Shown here: positions 18,769-27,687 of the stretch, in pieces | Numbering within the stretch: position 1 is the stretch's first letter | How the letters are laid out: each line of letters begins with the position of its first letter | NCBI RefSeq assembly: GCF_014773485.1 | Contig: NZ_JACXBP010000005.1 | Location: forward strand, 62,001-126,000 | Direction: 5' to 3' | From: Erwinia aphidicola | Lineage (GTDB): Bacteria; Pseudomonadota; Gammaproteobacteria; Enterobacterales; Enterobacteriaceae | DNA length: 64,000 bases | Made by a program: the position numbers and the translations under genes | Notes under the pieces: generated by a model | Told to the model about the DNA's origin: nothing | Seen by the model: only the letters and a program-made list of their open reading frames with translations | Databases searched by the model: none

Positions 18769-19799
18769 TATCGTGCCGCGTTGTAAAACAGGTCGTTATC
18801 GGCCGTCATCAGCTGCGCCGCCAGCGCCTGCTGCTGTTCGTTATCGCCGCGGTGGGTCTCCGTATGCTGCGGGTTGAGACCCAGCTTGCGGAACAGCAGC
18901 AGATCTTTGTCCTCCTCCGGGTTCGGCGTGGTGAGCAGCTTACAGCCGTAGAAGATCGAGTTGGCCCCGGCCATAAAGCACATCGCCTGAGTCTGTTCGC
19001 TCATCTGCTCGCGCCCGGCGGAGAGCCGCACATGGGAGCCAGGCATCATGATGCGCGCCACCGCGATGGTCCGCACAAAATCAAACGGATCGACGTCATC
19101 GTTATCCGCCAGCGGCGTACCTTTTACCTTGACCAGCATGTTGATCGGCACGCTCTCCGGCGGGGTGGGCAGGTTCGCCAGCTGTACCAGTAGCCCGGCG
19201 CGGTCGCTGACCGTTTCGCCCAATCCGACAATGCCGCCGGAGCAGACTTTAATCCCGGCATCGCGCACCTTGCCCAGCGTATCCAGGCGCTCCTGGTAGC
19301 TGCGCGTGGTAATAATGCTGCCGTAAAATTCCGGCGAGGTGTCAAGGTTATGGTTATAGAAATCCAGCCCGGCATCGGCCAGGCGCTGCGCCTGCTGCTC
19401 GCTCAGCGACCCCAGCGTCATGCAGGTTTCCAGCCCCATCGCTTTCACGCCCTGCACCATCTTTTCCAGATACGGCATATCGCGCTCGTGCGGATTTTTC
19501 CACGCCGCCCCCATGCAGAAACGGCCGGAGCCGGCGGCCTTGGCCTTGCGCGCCGAGATCAGCACCTCCTCCACTTCCATCAGGCGCTCGGACTCCAGCC
19601 CGGTTTTGTAGCGCGCGCTCTGCGGACAGTATTTGCAGTCCTCCGGACAGGCGCCGGTTTTGATCGACAGCAGCGTACTGACCTGCACCTGGCGCGGGTC
19701 GAAATGCTGGCGGTGTACCTGCTGCGCCTCAAACATCAGTTCGAGAAAGGGTTTTTCAAACAGCGCCTGCGCCTGAGAAATAGTCCAACGATGTGCCAT
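18768..19799 (-). CDS. bioB: Biotin synthase (radical SAM)
   Basis: BioB inserts sulfur into dethiobiotin using a radical-SAM 4Fe-4S cluster and a sacrificial 2Fe-2S cluster. The motif CPEDCKYC gives Cys51, Cys55 and Cys58, counted from MAHRW. The start at 19799 follows GGAG; an upstream TTG adds only MEQA. It is the first gene of bioBFCD and is divergent from bioA across the BirA operator. Confidence 0.98.
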   Translation of the reverse strand: MAHRWTISQAQALFEKPFLELMFEAQQVHRQHFDPRQVQVSTLLSIKTGACPEDCKYCPQSARYKTGLESERLMEVEEVLISARKAKAAGSGRFCMGAAWKNPHERDMPYLEKMVQGVKAMGLETCMTLGSLSEQQAQRLADAGLDFYNHNLDTSPEFYGSIITTRSYQERLDTLGKVRDAGIKVCSGGIVGLGETVSDRAGLLVQLANLPTPPESVPINMLVKVKGTPLADNDDVDPFDFVRTIAVARIMMPGSHVRLSAGREQMSEQTQAMCFMAGANSIFYGCKLLTTPNPEEDKDLLLFRKLGLNPQHTETHRGDNEQQQALAAQLMTADNDLFYNAAR

Positions 19800-19846
19800 T
19801 GCTTGCTCCAAAAAAGTCTGTCATTTGTCTTCACGGCCTGGTTATA

Positions 19847-19881
19847 CTTGTAAACTAAATATTTTATTTTTGGTTTACAAG
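19847..19881. promoter_or_regulatory. BirA operator between bioB and bioA
   Basis: CTTGTAAAC at 19847-19855 and GTTTACAAG at 19873-19881 form a perfect 9-bp inverted repeat with a 17-base AT-rich centre. This is the classic bio operator bound by biotinyl-AMP-loaded BirA. Overlapping face-to-face promoters for bioA and bioBFCD are expected here. Confidence 0.96.
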
Positions 19882-19888
19882 TGATTTT

Positions 19889-21175
19889 ATGACCCCAGCC
19901 GATCTTGCCTTTGACCGTCACCACATCTGGCATCCGTACACCTCGATGTCCGCGCCGTTGCCCTGCTACCCGATCGTCGCCGCGCAGGAGACCTCGCTAC
20001 AGCTGGCCGACGGGCGCCAGCTGGTCGACGGCATGTCGTCCTGGTGGGCGGCGATCCACGGTTATAACCATCCGCGCCTCAACCGGGCGCTGCAGGCGCA
20101 GATGGCGCAGATGTCACACGTGATGTTTGGCGGCATAACCCATCCGGCGGCGGTGGCGCTGTGCCGCAGGCTGCTGGCCATGGTGCCGCAGAACTTGCAG
20201 TGCGTGTTTTTGGCGGATTCCGGCTCGGTGGCGGTGGAGGTGGCGATGAAAATGGCGCTGCAATACTGGCAGGCGCGCGGTGAAAAGCGGCAGCGGTTTC
20301 TCACCCTGCGCCACGGCTATCACGGCGATACCTTCGCGGCGATGTCGGTGTGCGACCCGCAAAACTCGATGCACAGCCTGTATCAGGGCTATCTGCCCGA
20401 GCATCTGTTTGCCCCGGCCCCGGCCTGCCGCTTTGACGATGAGTGGCAGGAGAGCGATGCCGATGCGCTGGAGCAGCTGATCGTGGCGCATCATCAGCAG
20501 ATCGGCGCCGTCATCCTCGAACCGATCGTGCAGGGCGCGGGCGGGATGCGCTTTTATCATCCGCGCTATCTGCAACGGGTGCGCGCGCTGTGCGACCGCT
20601 ATTCGCTGCTGCTGATTGCCGATGAGATCGCCACCGGTTTTGGCCGCACCGGCAGGCTGTTTGCCTGTGAACACGCGCAGATCGCCCCGGATATTCTCTG
20701 CGTTGGAAAAGCGCTAACCGGCGGCAGCATGACGCTCTCCGCCACGCTGACCAGCCGCCATGTGGCCGATACCATCAGCCAGGGCACTGCCGGCTGCTTT
20801 ATGCACGGGCCAACCTTTATGGGCAATCCGCTGGCCTGCGCGGTTGCCGCCGAAAGCCTGGCGATACTGCAGGAGAACCACTGGCCTGCTCAGGTCGCCG
20901 CAATTGAAAGCCAGCTGGCCGCCGCGCTGCTGCCGTTGCGCGACCACCCTGCCGTGGCGGACGTGCGGGTGCTGGGCGCGATTGGCGTGGTAGAGACGCA
21001 GCGACCGGTGAATATGGCGGCGATGCAGCAGTTCTTTGTCGAACAGGGCGTGTGGATCCGTCCGTTTGGTCGCCTGATCTACCTGATGCCGCCCTATATC
21101 ATCTCCCCGGCGGCGCTGGCGCAGTTAACGCACGCCATCAGTGAAGCTATTGCTTATCCGGCCCTGTTTAATTAA
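19889..21175 (+). CDS. bioA: Adenosylmethionine-8-amino-7-oxononanoate aminotransferase
   Basis: BioA is a class III PLP aminotransferase that uses SAM as amino donor to form 7,8-diaminopelargonate. The 428 residues start MTPADLAFDRHHIWHPYTSM. Motifs include DGMSSWWAAIHGYNHP, DEIATGFGRTG and the PLP lysine in CVGKALTGG. It starts eight bases after the BirA operator and is transcribed alone, opposite to bioBFCD. Confidence 0.98.
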   Translation: MTPADLAFDRHHIWHPYTSMSAPLPCYPIVAAQETSLQLADGRQLVDGMSSWWAAIHGYNHPRLNRALQAQMAQMSHVMFGGITHPAAVALCRRLLAMVPQNLQCVFLADSGSVAVEVAMKMALQYWQARGEKRQRFLTLRHGYHGDTFAAMSVCDPQNSMHSLYQGYLPEHLFAPAPACRFDDEWQESDADALEQLIVAHHQQIGAVILEPIVQGAGGMRFYHPRYLQRVRALCDRYSLLLIADEIATGFGRTGRLFACEHAQIAPDILCVGKALTGGSMTLSATLTSRHVADTISQGTAGCFMHGPTFMGNPLACAVAAESLAILQENHWPAQVAAIESQLAAALLPLRDHPAVADVRVLGAIGVVETQRPVNMAAMQQFFVEQGVWIRPFGRLIYLMPPYIISPAALAQLTHAISEAIAYPALFN

Positions 21176-21276
21176 TCAGGATCGGCTCACCCTCCCGGCA
21201 GGCAAAAGCGTGATGCGCTACGCTTTTAGAACGTTTTTAAGCGGCACTACTGCCGCATTAAGAAATCGGAGGAACT

Positions 21277-22320
21277 ATGCCACAAGATAAACAGACCAAC
21301 CGCCGCCTGCTGCTGGCCTCACGCCCGCACGGTGCGCCGACCGAGGCGAACTTCCGCCTGGAATCTCAGCACGTGCCGCAGCCCGCTCAGGGACAGGTGC
21401 TGCTGCGCACCGTCTGGCTCTCCCTCGACCCTTACATGCGCGGGCGCATGAGCGACGCCCCTTCCTACGTTCCGCCGGTCGCGCTGAATGAGGTGATGTG
21501 CGGCGGCACGGTAGCGATTGTTGAGCGTTCAGAAAATCCTGATTTCAGCGCGGGCGACTGGGTGGTGAGCGGCAACGGCTGGCAGGATTTCGCGCTGTCT
21601 GACGGGCGAGACCTGCTTAAGCTCAGCGGCCCGGTGCTGGAACACCCTTCCTGGGCGCTGGGCATGTTGGGCATGCCGGGCTTCACCGCCTATATGGGCC
21701 TGCTGGATATCGGTAACCCGCAGCCGGGCGAGACGGTGGTGGTCGCGGCCGCCACGGGGGCTGTCGGTTCGCTGGTCGGGCAGATCGCCAAAATCAAGGG
21801 CTGCCACGTGGTCGGGATTGCGGGCGGTGCGGAGAAATGCCGCTACGCCGAAGAGAAGCTGGGCTTCGACCGCTGCCTGGATCACCGCGATGCCAATCTG
21901 GAACAGCAGCTGAAGCGCCACTGCCCGGATGGTATCGATGTCTACTTTGAAAGCGTCGGTGGGCGGGTATTCGATGCGATATTACCTCTGATGAATACCA
22001 AAGGGCGCATCCCGGTCTGCGGGCTGATAGCTGACTACAACAGCACCGGCGTTCCTGCCGGCCCTGACCGTCTGCCGCTGCTGCAAAGTGCGATCCTGCG
22101 CAAACGCCTGCGCGTGCAGGGCTTTATCATTAACCAGGACTACGGCCACCGCTTTGACGAGTTTTTCCGCCAGATGAGCCAGTGGGTGGCGGAAGATCGC
22201 CTGGTGTTCCGCGAACATATTGTCGACGGTCTGGATAAGGCACCAGAAACCTTTATCGGCATGCTGCAGGGGGAAAACTTCGGCAAGGTGGTCATACGCG
22301 TTGCGGGGGATCGGCCGTGA
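21277..22320 (+). CDS. curA: NADPH-dependent curcumin/2-alkenal reductase family protein
   Basis: This 347-residue zinc-free MDR enzyme is of the CurA (YncB)/leukotriene B4 dehydrogenase type, which reduces carbon-carbon double bonds of unsaturated ketones or aldehydes. The nucleotide-binding motif is AAATGAVGSLVGQIAK, and the N-terminal SLDPYMRGRM is typical. It follows bioA by about 100 bases with a GGAGG ribosome-binding site. It is coupled by a GTGA overlap to the DJ-1/PfpI gene, suggesting a joint role against reactive carbonyls. The symbol reflects family similarity; the substrate is unverified. Confidence 0.88.
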   Translation: MPQDKQTNRRLLLASRPHGAPTEANFRLESQHVPQPAQGQVLLRTVWLSLDPYMRGRMSDAPSYVPPVALNEVMCGGTVAIVERSENPDFSAGDWVVSGNGWQDFALSDGRDLLKLSGPVLEHPSWALGMLGMPGFTAYMGLLDIGNPQPGETVVVAAATGAVGSLVGQIAKIKGCHVVGIAGGAEKCRYAEEKLGFDRCLDHRDANLEQQLKRHCPDGIDVYFESVGGRVFDAILPLMNTKGRIPVCGLIADYNSTGVPAGPDRLPLLQSAILRKRLRVQGFIINQDYGHRFDEFFRQMSQWVAEDRLVFREHIVDGLDKAPETFIGMLQGENFGKVVIRVAGDRP

Positions 22321-22997
22321 GGATCCTGATGGTATTAACCTCCCACGATAAGCTGGGCGATAGCGGTAAAAAGACCGGCTTCTGGCTGGAGGAGTTTGCC
22401 GCGCCGTACTATGTCTTTTTTGACGCCCATATCAATGTGGTGCTGGCTTCTCCCGCCGGGGGGCAGCCGCCGCTCGATCCGGTCAGCGACGCCCCGGATG
22501 CACAAACTCCCGATACCGAACGCTTCCGCCAGGACCCCATTGCTCAGCAGGCGCTGGCCAATACGCAGCAGCTGAAAAATATCGATCCCGGCCATTACGA
22601 TGCGGTGTTCTACCCCGGAGGCCACGGCCCGCTGTGGGACTTAGCGGAAGATGAAGCCAGTATTGCTTTAATCGAAACGCTGTTCGCCAACGGTAAACCG
22701 GTTGCCGCCGTCTGCCACGCGCCGGGCGTGCTGCGCCACGCCAGGAAACCGGACGGTACGCCGCTGGTGGCGGGCAAACGGGTGACCGGCTTTACCAACA
22801 GCGAGGAGCATGCCGTTGGGCTGACGAATGTGGTACCTTTTTTGGTTGAGGACGAGCTGAAAAAGCTTGGCAGCCAGTTTGAACACACGGATAACTGGGG
22901 TGTTTATGTGCTGACTGACGGCCACCTGGTCACCGGACAAAACCCGGCCTCCTCCGCTGCTGCGGCCGAAGAGCTGCTGAAGTTGTTACATCAATAA
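22317..22997 (+). CDS. DJ-1/PfpI family (Hsp31-like) protein
   Basis: This 226-residue protein has the type 1 glutamine-amidotransferase-like fold with nucleophile Cys133 in AAVCHAPGVL and the upstream motif FYPGGHGPLWDLA. Proteins of this subgroup are proposed glyoxalase III, deglycase or chaperone activities. The start is GTG overlapping the curA stop (GTGA). The pair looks like a small carbonyl-stress operon inserted between bioA and ybhB relative to E. coli. Confidence 0.88.
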   Translation: MRILMVLTSHDKLGDSGKKTGFWLEEFAAPYYVFFDAHINVVLASPAGGQPPLDPVSDAPDAQTPDTERFRQDPIAQQALANTQQLKNIDPGHYDAVFYPGGHGPLWDLAEDEASIALIETLFANGKPVAAVCHAPGVLRHARKPDGTPLVAGKRVTGFTNSEEHAVGLTNVVPFLVEDELKKLGSQFEHTDNWGVYVLTDGHLVTGQNPASSAAAAEELLKLLHQ

Positions 22998-23010
22998 TTG
23001 CTAACCAAAA

Positions 23011-23155
23011 TAGTTGAGGTTGCATCAAGGCGACAAGAGAATGACAAATCAGTCAGGAACCGATTTGAACGCTGTTTACAGCGGCCCCATCAGGGGTGAG
23101 GGCCAGGGATGGCCCGAATAACAAGCGCAGTTAACGCAGATGCAGCCTCAAATAT
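23011..23155. repeat. ERIC-like intergenic inverted repeat with divergent core
   Basis: The ends TTGAGGTTGCATC (23014-23026) and GATGCAGCCTCAA (23139-23151) are inverted repeats with one mismatch. Just inside are AAGGCGACAAG on the left and GCGCAGTTAACGCAG on the right, which match the ERIC ends (AAGGCGGCAAG and GCGCAGCCAACGCA) seen at 27586 and 29804. The central part is not the ERIC consensus but has its own stem GGGCCAGGGATGGCCC (23100-23115). Confidence 0.72.
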
Positions 23156-23173
23156 GAAAGTTAAGGAGATGGA

Positions 23174-23650
23174 ATGAAGCTTTTGAGTCACGATTTTAAC
23201 GACGGCGATAAGCTGCCGGAGCGCCAGGTATTGAATGCAATGGGCTATCAGGGTGATAACCTGTCGCCACACCTGAAGTGGGATGACGTGCCTGCCGGCA
23301 CCAAAAGTTTTGTTATCACCTGTTATGACCCCGATGCCCCCACCGGCTCCGGCTGGTGGCACTGGGTGGTGGCGAACCTGCCAGCCGGGGTGCGCGAGCT
23401 TCCGCAGGGCGCCGGTTCCGGCAAAGCGGAGCTGCCAGCCGGCGCGGTGCAGACGCGCACCGATTTCGGCAGCGCAGGTTACGGCGGCGCGGCACCGCCG
23501 AAAGGCGAATCGCACCGTTATATCTTTACCGTGCATGCCATTGATGTAGAGACGCTGGAAGTGGATGAGAACGCCAGTGGCGCTATGGTCGGTTTCAACG
23601 TGCATTTCCATTCGCTGGGCAGCGCTTCCATTACGGCGATCTATTCGTAG
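23174..23650 (+). CDS. ybhB: YbhB, phosphatidylethanolamine-binding (PEBP) family protein
   Basis: This is a 158-residue cytoplasmic member of the PEBP/RKIP family. The anion-binding motifs are visible: YDPDAPTGSGWWHW and, further on, GESHRYIFTVHAID. The function in bacteria is unresolved; kinase-inhibitor-like roles have been proposed. The ATG follows AAGGAG. Synteny (bioA side, next to pgl) agrees with E. coli ybhB. Confidence 0.94.
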   Translation: MKLLSHDFNDGDKLPERQVLNAMGYQGDNLSPHLKWDDVPAGTKSFVITCYDPDAPTGSGWWHWVVANLPAGVRELPQGAGSGKAELPAGAVQTRTDFGSAGYGGAAPPKGESHRYIFTVHAIDVETLEVDENASGAMVGFNVHFHSLGSASITAIYS

Positions 23651-23682
23651 TTAAGCTGGATGGACGGGTTGGCTTAAGACCT

Positions 23683-23879
23683 GTAGGGGCGGACCGCTGT
23701 TTGGGTCCGCCCCTTTTTCGTTGCGCCGCTGCCTGATGAGAGAATTAACCCAGGCTCCAGGCATGCGTGGATCTGTCATGAATATTCGAGAATTAACGTA
23801 GGGTCCAGGCATGCCTGGACCGGGCGGGTCATGACCCGCCCCTACAGCGATACCCGTAGCATGCCTGACCGCTACGGGC
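23683..23879. repeat. Cluster of REP-like palindromes
   Basis: In order: GTAG then GGGCGGACC/GGTCCGCCC (23683-23713); a degenerate copy around TCCAGGCATGCGTGGA; GGTCCAGGCATGCCTGGACC; GGGCGGGTCATGACCCGCCC followed by CTACA; and CCGTAG...CTACGG around CATGCCTGACCG, ending at 23879. The phrase GAGAATTAAC precedes two of them. Both palindrome classes occur in this convergent ybhB-pgl gap. Confidence 0.87.
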
Positions 23880-23880
23880 A

Positions 23881-24873
23881 TTAAGCCAGTGAGTGAATCA
23901 CCACCCACATCGGGCCCTGACCAACTGCGTAGCGCGCCAGCGGCTGCAGCAGGCCACGATCGGAAGTGATTTTGTACACCTCAATATGATGCGACTTCTG
24001 CCCTGCCGCCACCAGATACTGGCCGCTGCGATCGATATTAAAACCGCGTGGCTGGGTTTCGGTTGGCTGATAGCCTTCAATCGTTAACGCCGCGCCGTCG
24101 GCGCTGATGCTGAACACGGTAATCATGCTGGCGGTACGGTCACAGCTGTACAGATGGCGACCATCCGGGGTGATATGAATATCTGCCGCCCAGCGCGTGC
24201 CGCTAAAGCCTTCCGGCATCATATCCAGGCTCTGCACCTTCTGCACTTCGCTGGCGCTGATGTCCCAGACGTCGACGCTGCTGTCCAGTTCGTTGACGCA
24301 GTAGGCGTAACGCTGGTTCGGGTGGAACACCATATGGCGCGGACCGGCACCTTTGGTGGTGCTGACTTCCGCCTGCGGGCGTGGCGTCAGCTTGCCGTCT
24401 TCACCCAGCGTAAACAGGCAGATGCGGTCCTGCTTCAGCGCCGGAACAAACAGCGTGTTGTTACCGAGATCGATATTGGCAGAGTGGCAGCCTTCCAGCC
24501 CGTTCACCACCTCCAGCGGCGCACCCGGCAGGCCATCGGCAGCAATCGGGCTGACGCTGACGCAGGCATCGTTATAGGAACCCACGAAAATAAAGCGCCC
24601 GTTACGGTCGGTAGAAATATGCGTCGGGCTGCCAGGCAGCGGCGCATGGCCGGCTTCTTTCAGCTTACCTTCGGCATCAATCTTATAGGCCACCACGCGA
24701 AAATCCGGGCGCACGCCGACATACAGAAACGCTTTGTCCGGGCTGACCACCATTGGCTGAACCTGGCCCGGTGCATCAACCACCTGCAGCAGCGTCAGTG
24801 CGCCGTCATCATGCAACTGCCAGGCGTGGATCTGATGGCTTTCCGGGCTGGCGGTATAAACAACTTGTTTCAT
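23881..24873 (-). CDS. pgl: 6-phosphogluconolactonase
   Basis: This is the Pgl/YbhE type, a seven-bladed beta-propeller that hydrolyses 6-phosphogluconolactone in the oxidative pentose phosphate pathway. The 330 residues start [18 protein letters not shown]. Conserved stretches include [24 protein letters not shown] and the final GPMWVVIH. It is divergent from ybhA. Confidence 0.96.
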   Translation of the reverse strand: MKQVVYTASPESHQIHAWQLHDDGALTLLQVVDAPGQVQPMVVSPDKAFLYVGVRPDFRVVAYKIDAEGKLKEAGHAPLPGSPTHISTDRNGRFIFVGSYNDACVSVSPIAADGLPGAPLEVVNGLEGCHSANIDLGNNTLFVPALKQDRICLFTLGEDGKLTPRPQAEVSTTKGAGPRHMVFHPNQRYAYCVNELDSSVDVWDISASEVQKVQSLDMMPEGFSGTRWAADIHITPDGRHLYSCDRTASMITVFSISADGAALTIEGYQPTETQPRGFNIDRSGQYLVAAGQKSHHIEVYKITSDRGLLQPLARYAVGQGPMWVVIHSLA

Positions 24874-24988
24874 GAATGCTCCTTGTTCTGAACGGGAAAT
24901 CAGGTGAATGGATTATTGCACCGCCAGTTTTAAAGCTGGCGTCACAAGGTGTACACTTACTGGCTTACTTCGAGTCACGGAATCGCAC

Positions 24989-25807
24989 ATGAGCTATCGC
25001 ATCATCGCCCTCGATCTGGACGGCACGCTGTTAACCCCGACGAAAACCATTCTGCCAGAATCGCTTGCCGCGCTGAAAAAAGCGCAGCAGGCGGGAATAA
25101 AAATCCTGATCGTGACCGGTCGCCATCACGTTGCCATCCACCCTTTTTATCAGGCACTGGCGCTCGATACACCTGCAATCTGCTGTAATGGCACTTATTT
25201 GTATGATTATCAGACTAAAACGGTGCTCGAGAGCGATCCGCTGCCGCAGGAGCAGGCGCTGCGCGTCGTGGAGATGCTGGACGAAGCGGGCATCCACGGC
25301 CTGCTGTATGTCGATAATGCCATGCTGTATCAGGCTGAAACCGGCCACGTGACGCGCACCATTAACTGGGGACTGTCGCTGCCGGAACACCAGCGCCCGA
25401 CATTCTTACAGGTTGACAGCCTGGCCGACGCGGCACGCAGTGCTGAATCGATCTGGAAATTTGCCCTGTCCCATGCAGACACCGACGCGCTGCAGCAGTT
25501 CGCGCAAAAAGTTGAAGCTGAAATGGGGCTGGCCTGCGAGTGGTCCTGGCATGACCAGGTGGATATTGCCAAAGCGGGCAACAGCAAAGGCAAGCGCCTG
25601 GCGCAGTGGGTAGCCGCGAACGGCTACCAGATGAGCGAGGTGATTGCGTTCGGCGATAATTATAACGATCTCAGCATGCTGGAAACCGTTGGCTTAGGCG
25701 TGGCGATGGGCAATGCGGACGATGCTATTAAAGCGCGGGCGAAACGCGTCATTGGCACCAACCTCGAAAGCGGGATTGCCGATACCCTTTACCGCGAAGT
25801 GCTGTAA
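24989..25807 (+). CDS. ybhA: YbhA, HAD-superfamily sugar/PLP phosphatase
   Basis: This is a 272-residue Cof-type HAD hydrolase. In E. coli, YbhA dephosphorylates pyridoxal phosphate and some sugar phosphates. Motif I is LDLDGTLLT near residue 9, and motif IV is FGDNYNDLSMLE. The start MSYRII at 24989 gives the family length; a longer upstream frame is unsupported. It converges with modC on a shared hairpin. Confidence 0.93.
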   Translation: MSYRIIALDLDGTLLTPTKTILPESLAALKKAQQAGIKILIVTGRHHVAIHPFYQALALDTPAICCNGTYLYDYQTKTVLESDPLPQEQALRVVEMLDEAGIHGLLYVDNAMLYQAETGHVTRTINWGLSLPEHQRPTFLQVDSLADAARSAESIWKFALSHADTDALQQFAQKVEAEMGLACEWSWHDQVDIAKAGNSKGKRLAQWVAANGYQMSEVIAFGDNYNDLSMLETVGLGVAMGNADDAIKARAKRVIGTNLESGIADTLYREVL

Positions 25808-25811
25808 TCAG

Positions 25812-25842
25812 AGCGTGTCGATCAGGTGGTGATCGACACGCT
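25812..25842. terminator. Bidirectional terminator between ybhA and modC
   Basis: AGCGTGTCGATCA (25812-25824) pairs perfectly with TGATCGACACGCT (25830-25842), a 13-bp stem with loop GGTGG, followed by TTTTG on the plus strand. The modC stop codon (25822-25824) lies within the stem. Confidence 0.82.
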
Positions 25843-26880
25843 TTTGATTTGCGCATATAGCCACATATTGGGCTTAATCATCAGTTCATCGCGCGCCCAG
25901 GGCGTGATACGCGCCCACAGCTCGCTCTGCCCCACCAGCAGCTTGACTTCGATCTGATTGTCGATCTCCAGCAGTTCTGCCACCTTCGCCGGGATCACGT
26001 TGCGAATGCTGCTGTTGACCGGGGGTTTTAATATCAGCGAAACATCCGCCGACTGAATGCGAATGCGCAGCGGGGTGCCCTGCGACGCATCCACCCGGTT
26101 TACCCAGATATGCTGATCGCCCAGCGACAGTGCGGTCATCTGGTAGTGAGGATGCTGTTCCAGCACCATCACGCGCAGGATACTGCTCTGGTCACTTCTT
26201 GGCAGCCACGGGCGCATCGCGCTGCTGGCCCAGACGCGCTCCAGCGGGCCAAAGGCTTTCACCTCACCTTTATCCAGCACCATCACGTTATCCGCCAGAT
26301 GCAGCAGTTCATCGAGGCTGTGGCTGACGTAAAGGATCGGCGTTTCCACCTGACGCGCCAGCGTCTGCAGCCAGGCTAGCAGCTCGCGCTTGCGCGGCAG
26401 ATCCAGCGAGGCCAGTGGCTCATCCATCAGCAGGATTTCCGGCGCGCTCAGCAGCGCACGGCCGATCGCCACGCGCTGTTTTTCGCCGCCGGACAGCGAC
26501 CACGGATAGCGATCCAGCAGCGCTTCAATACCCAGCAGCCGCACCAGCGAATCGAACTGCGCGCGCATCGACCTGGCCATGCCATATTCCAGATTGCCGC
26601 GCACCCGGTAGTGCGGGAACAGACGCGCATCCTGGAACACATAGCCGATACGCCGTTTTTCCGGCGGCAGCCAGACGCCATTTTCCGCATCGCTCAGCAG
26701 GCGCCCGTTGAGGGCGATGGTGCCGCGTTGCGGTTTGGTCAGGCCACCAATGGCGTTAATTAACGAGGTTTTTCCGGCGCCGGAGACGCCAAAAATGGCG
26801 GTCACGCCATGAGCGGGCACGCTGGCGTTAATCGTCAGGGTGTGGTCGCCCTGCTGCTGGCTGAAATCGAGTTCTAACAT
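25822..26880 (-). CDS. modC: Molybdate ABC transporter ATP-binding protein
   Basis: ModC is the 352-residue ATPase of the molybdate importer. It has Walker [10 protein letters not shown], signature [16 protein letters not shown] and Walker [15 protein letters not shown]-terminal molybdate-sensing TOBE/Mop domain begins at about residue 290. Its ATG overlaps the modB stop (ATGA). It ends in the terminator shared with ybhA. Confidence 0.97.
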   Translation of the reverse strand: MLELDFSQQQGDHTLTINASVPAHGVTAIFGVSGAGKTSLINAIGGLTKPQRGTIALNGRLLSDAENGVWLPPEKRRIGYVFQDARLFPHYRVRGNLEYGMARSMRAQFDSLVRLLGIEALLDRYPWSLSGGEKQRVAIGRALLSAPEILLMDEPLASLDLPRKRELLAWLQTLARQVETPILYVSHSLDELLHLADNVMVLDKGEVKAFGPLERVWASSAMRPWLPRSDQSSILRVMVLEQHPHYQMTALSLGDQHIWVNRVDASQGTPLRIRIQSADVSLILKPPVNSSIRNVIPAKVAELLEIDNQIEVKLLVGQSELWARITPWARDELMIKPNMWLYAQIKSVSITT

Positions 26881-27569
26881 CAGAGACCTAAACGCTTACG
26901 ACCCCAGCGGGTCAGCCATTCGGAAAGCAGCAATGAAACCAGCGCCAGCAGGATAGCAATGACGCACAGACGCGCCGCCGCCCCTTCCGCACCGGGGGTT
27001 TCAATCAGCGTATACATGGCGGACGGCAGCGTGCGCGTCTCGCCGGGAATGTTAGAGACAAAAGTAATGGTGGCACCAAACTCGCCGAGCGAGCGGGCGA
27101 AGGCTAACACGGTGCCGACGATAATCCCCGGCAGGGTCAGCGGCAGCGTGATGGTAAAGAACACCCGCCAGCGCCCGGCGCCCAGCGTGCGCGCCGCCTG
27201 CTCCAGCCGGCTATCAACCGCTTCCAGCGCCAGACGGATGGCGCGCACCATCAGTGGAAAAGCGATCACCGCCGAAGCCAGCGCCGCCCCGCGCCAGCTG
27301 AAGGCGAAGCTGAAGCCAAACCAGTCATAAAGATATTCACCAAAAAATCCGCGGCGCCCGAATCCGAGCAGCAGCAGATAGCCCACCACCACCGGGGGCA
27401 GCACCAGCGGCAGGTGGATGACGCTGTCGAGCAGGGTTTTGCCGGGAAACTGGCGACGAACCAGGATCCAGGCCATCAGGATGCCAAACGGCAGGCTACA
27501 GGCGACCGCGACCACGGACACTTTCAGGCTGAGGGCGACGGCCTGCCATTCTGGCTCACTGAGAAACAT
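26880..27569 (-). CDS. modB: Molybdate ABC transporter permease
   Basis: ModB is an inner-membrane permease of 229 residues from [18 protein letters not shown], with about five to six membrane segments. The EAA-loop motif that contacts ModC is [16 protein letters not shown]. In-frame ATGs at 27572 and 27584 also exist; GAAGG suits 27572 or 27569. The leader immediately upstream is an ERIC element. Confidence 0.95.
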   Translation of the reverse strand: MFLSEPEWQAVALSLKVSVVAVACSLPFGILMAWILVRRQFPGKTLLDSVIHLPLVLPPVVVGYLLLLGFGRRGFFGEYLYDWFGFSFAFSWRGAALASAVIAFPLMVRAIRLALEAVDSRLEQAARTLGAGRWRVFFTITLPLTLPGIIVGTVLAFARSLGEFGATITFVSNIPGETRTLPSAMYTLIETPGAEGAAARLCVIAILLALVSLLLSEWLTRWGRKRLGL

Positions 27570-27585
27570 CATTTTAACCTTCATC

Positions 27586-27687
27586 CTTTAAACTGCAGCT
27601 GCGTTGGCTGCTCTCATTCACCCCAGTCACTGACTGGAGTAAGCACCTGGGGCTTCACTCAACTGCCGCCTTGCTGCAGCTTAAAAG
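27586..27687 (-). repeat. ERIC element between modA and modB
   Basis: It contains the ERIC landmarks on the minus strand: AAGGCGGCAGTTGAGTGAAGC, CCCCAGGTGCTTACTCCAG and TGACTGGGGTGAATGAGAGC followed by AGCCAACGC. The ends TTTAAACTGCAGC and GCTGCAGCTTAAAA are inverted repeats. It is about 102 bp, shorter than the usual 127 bp. The distal end supplies the modA stop codon, and the proximal end abuts the modB ribosome-binding site. Confidence 0.9.

Noticed and set aside
21176-23173. Phage attachment site at the gal-bio region (lambda attB in E. coli)
   Set aside because: No sequence resembling the 15-bp core was seen, and there are no integrase or prophage genes.
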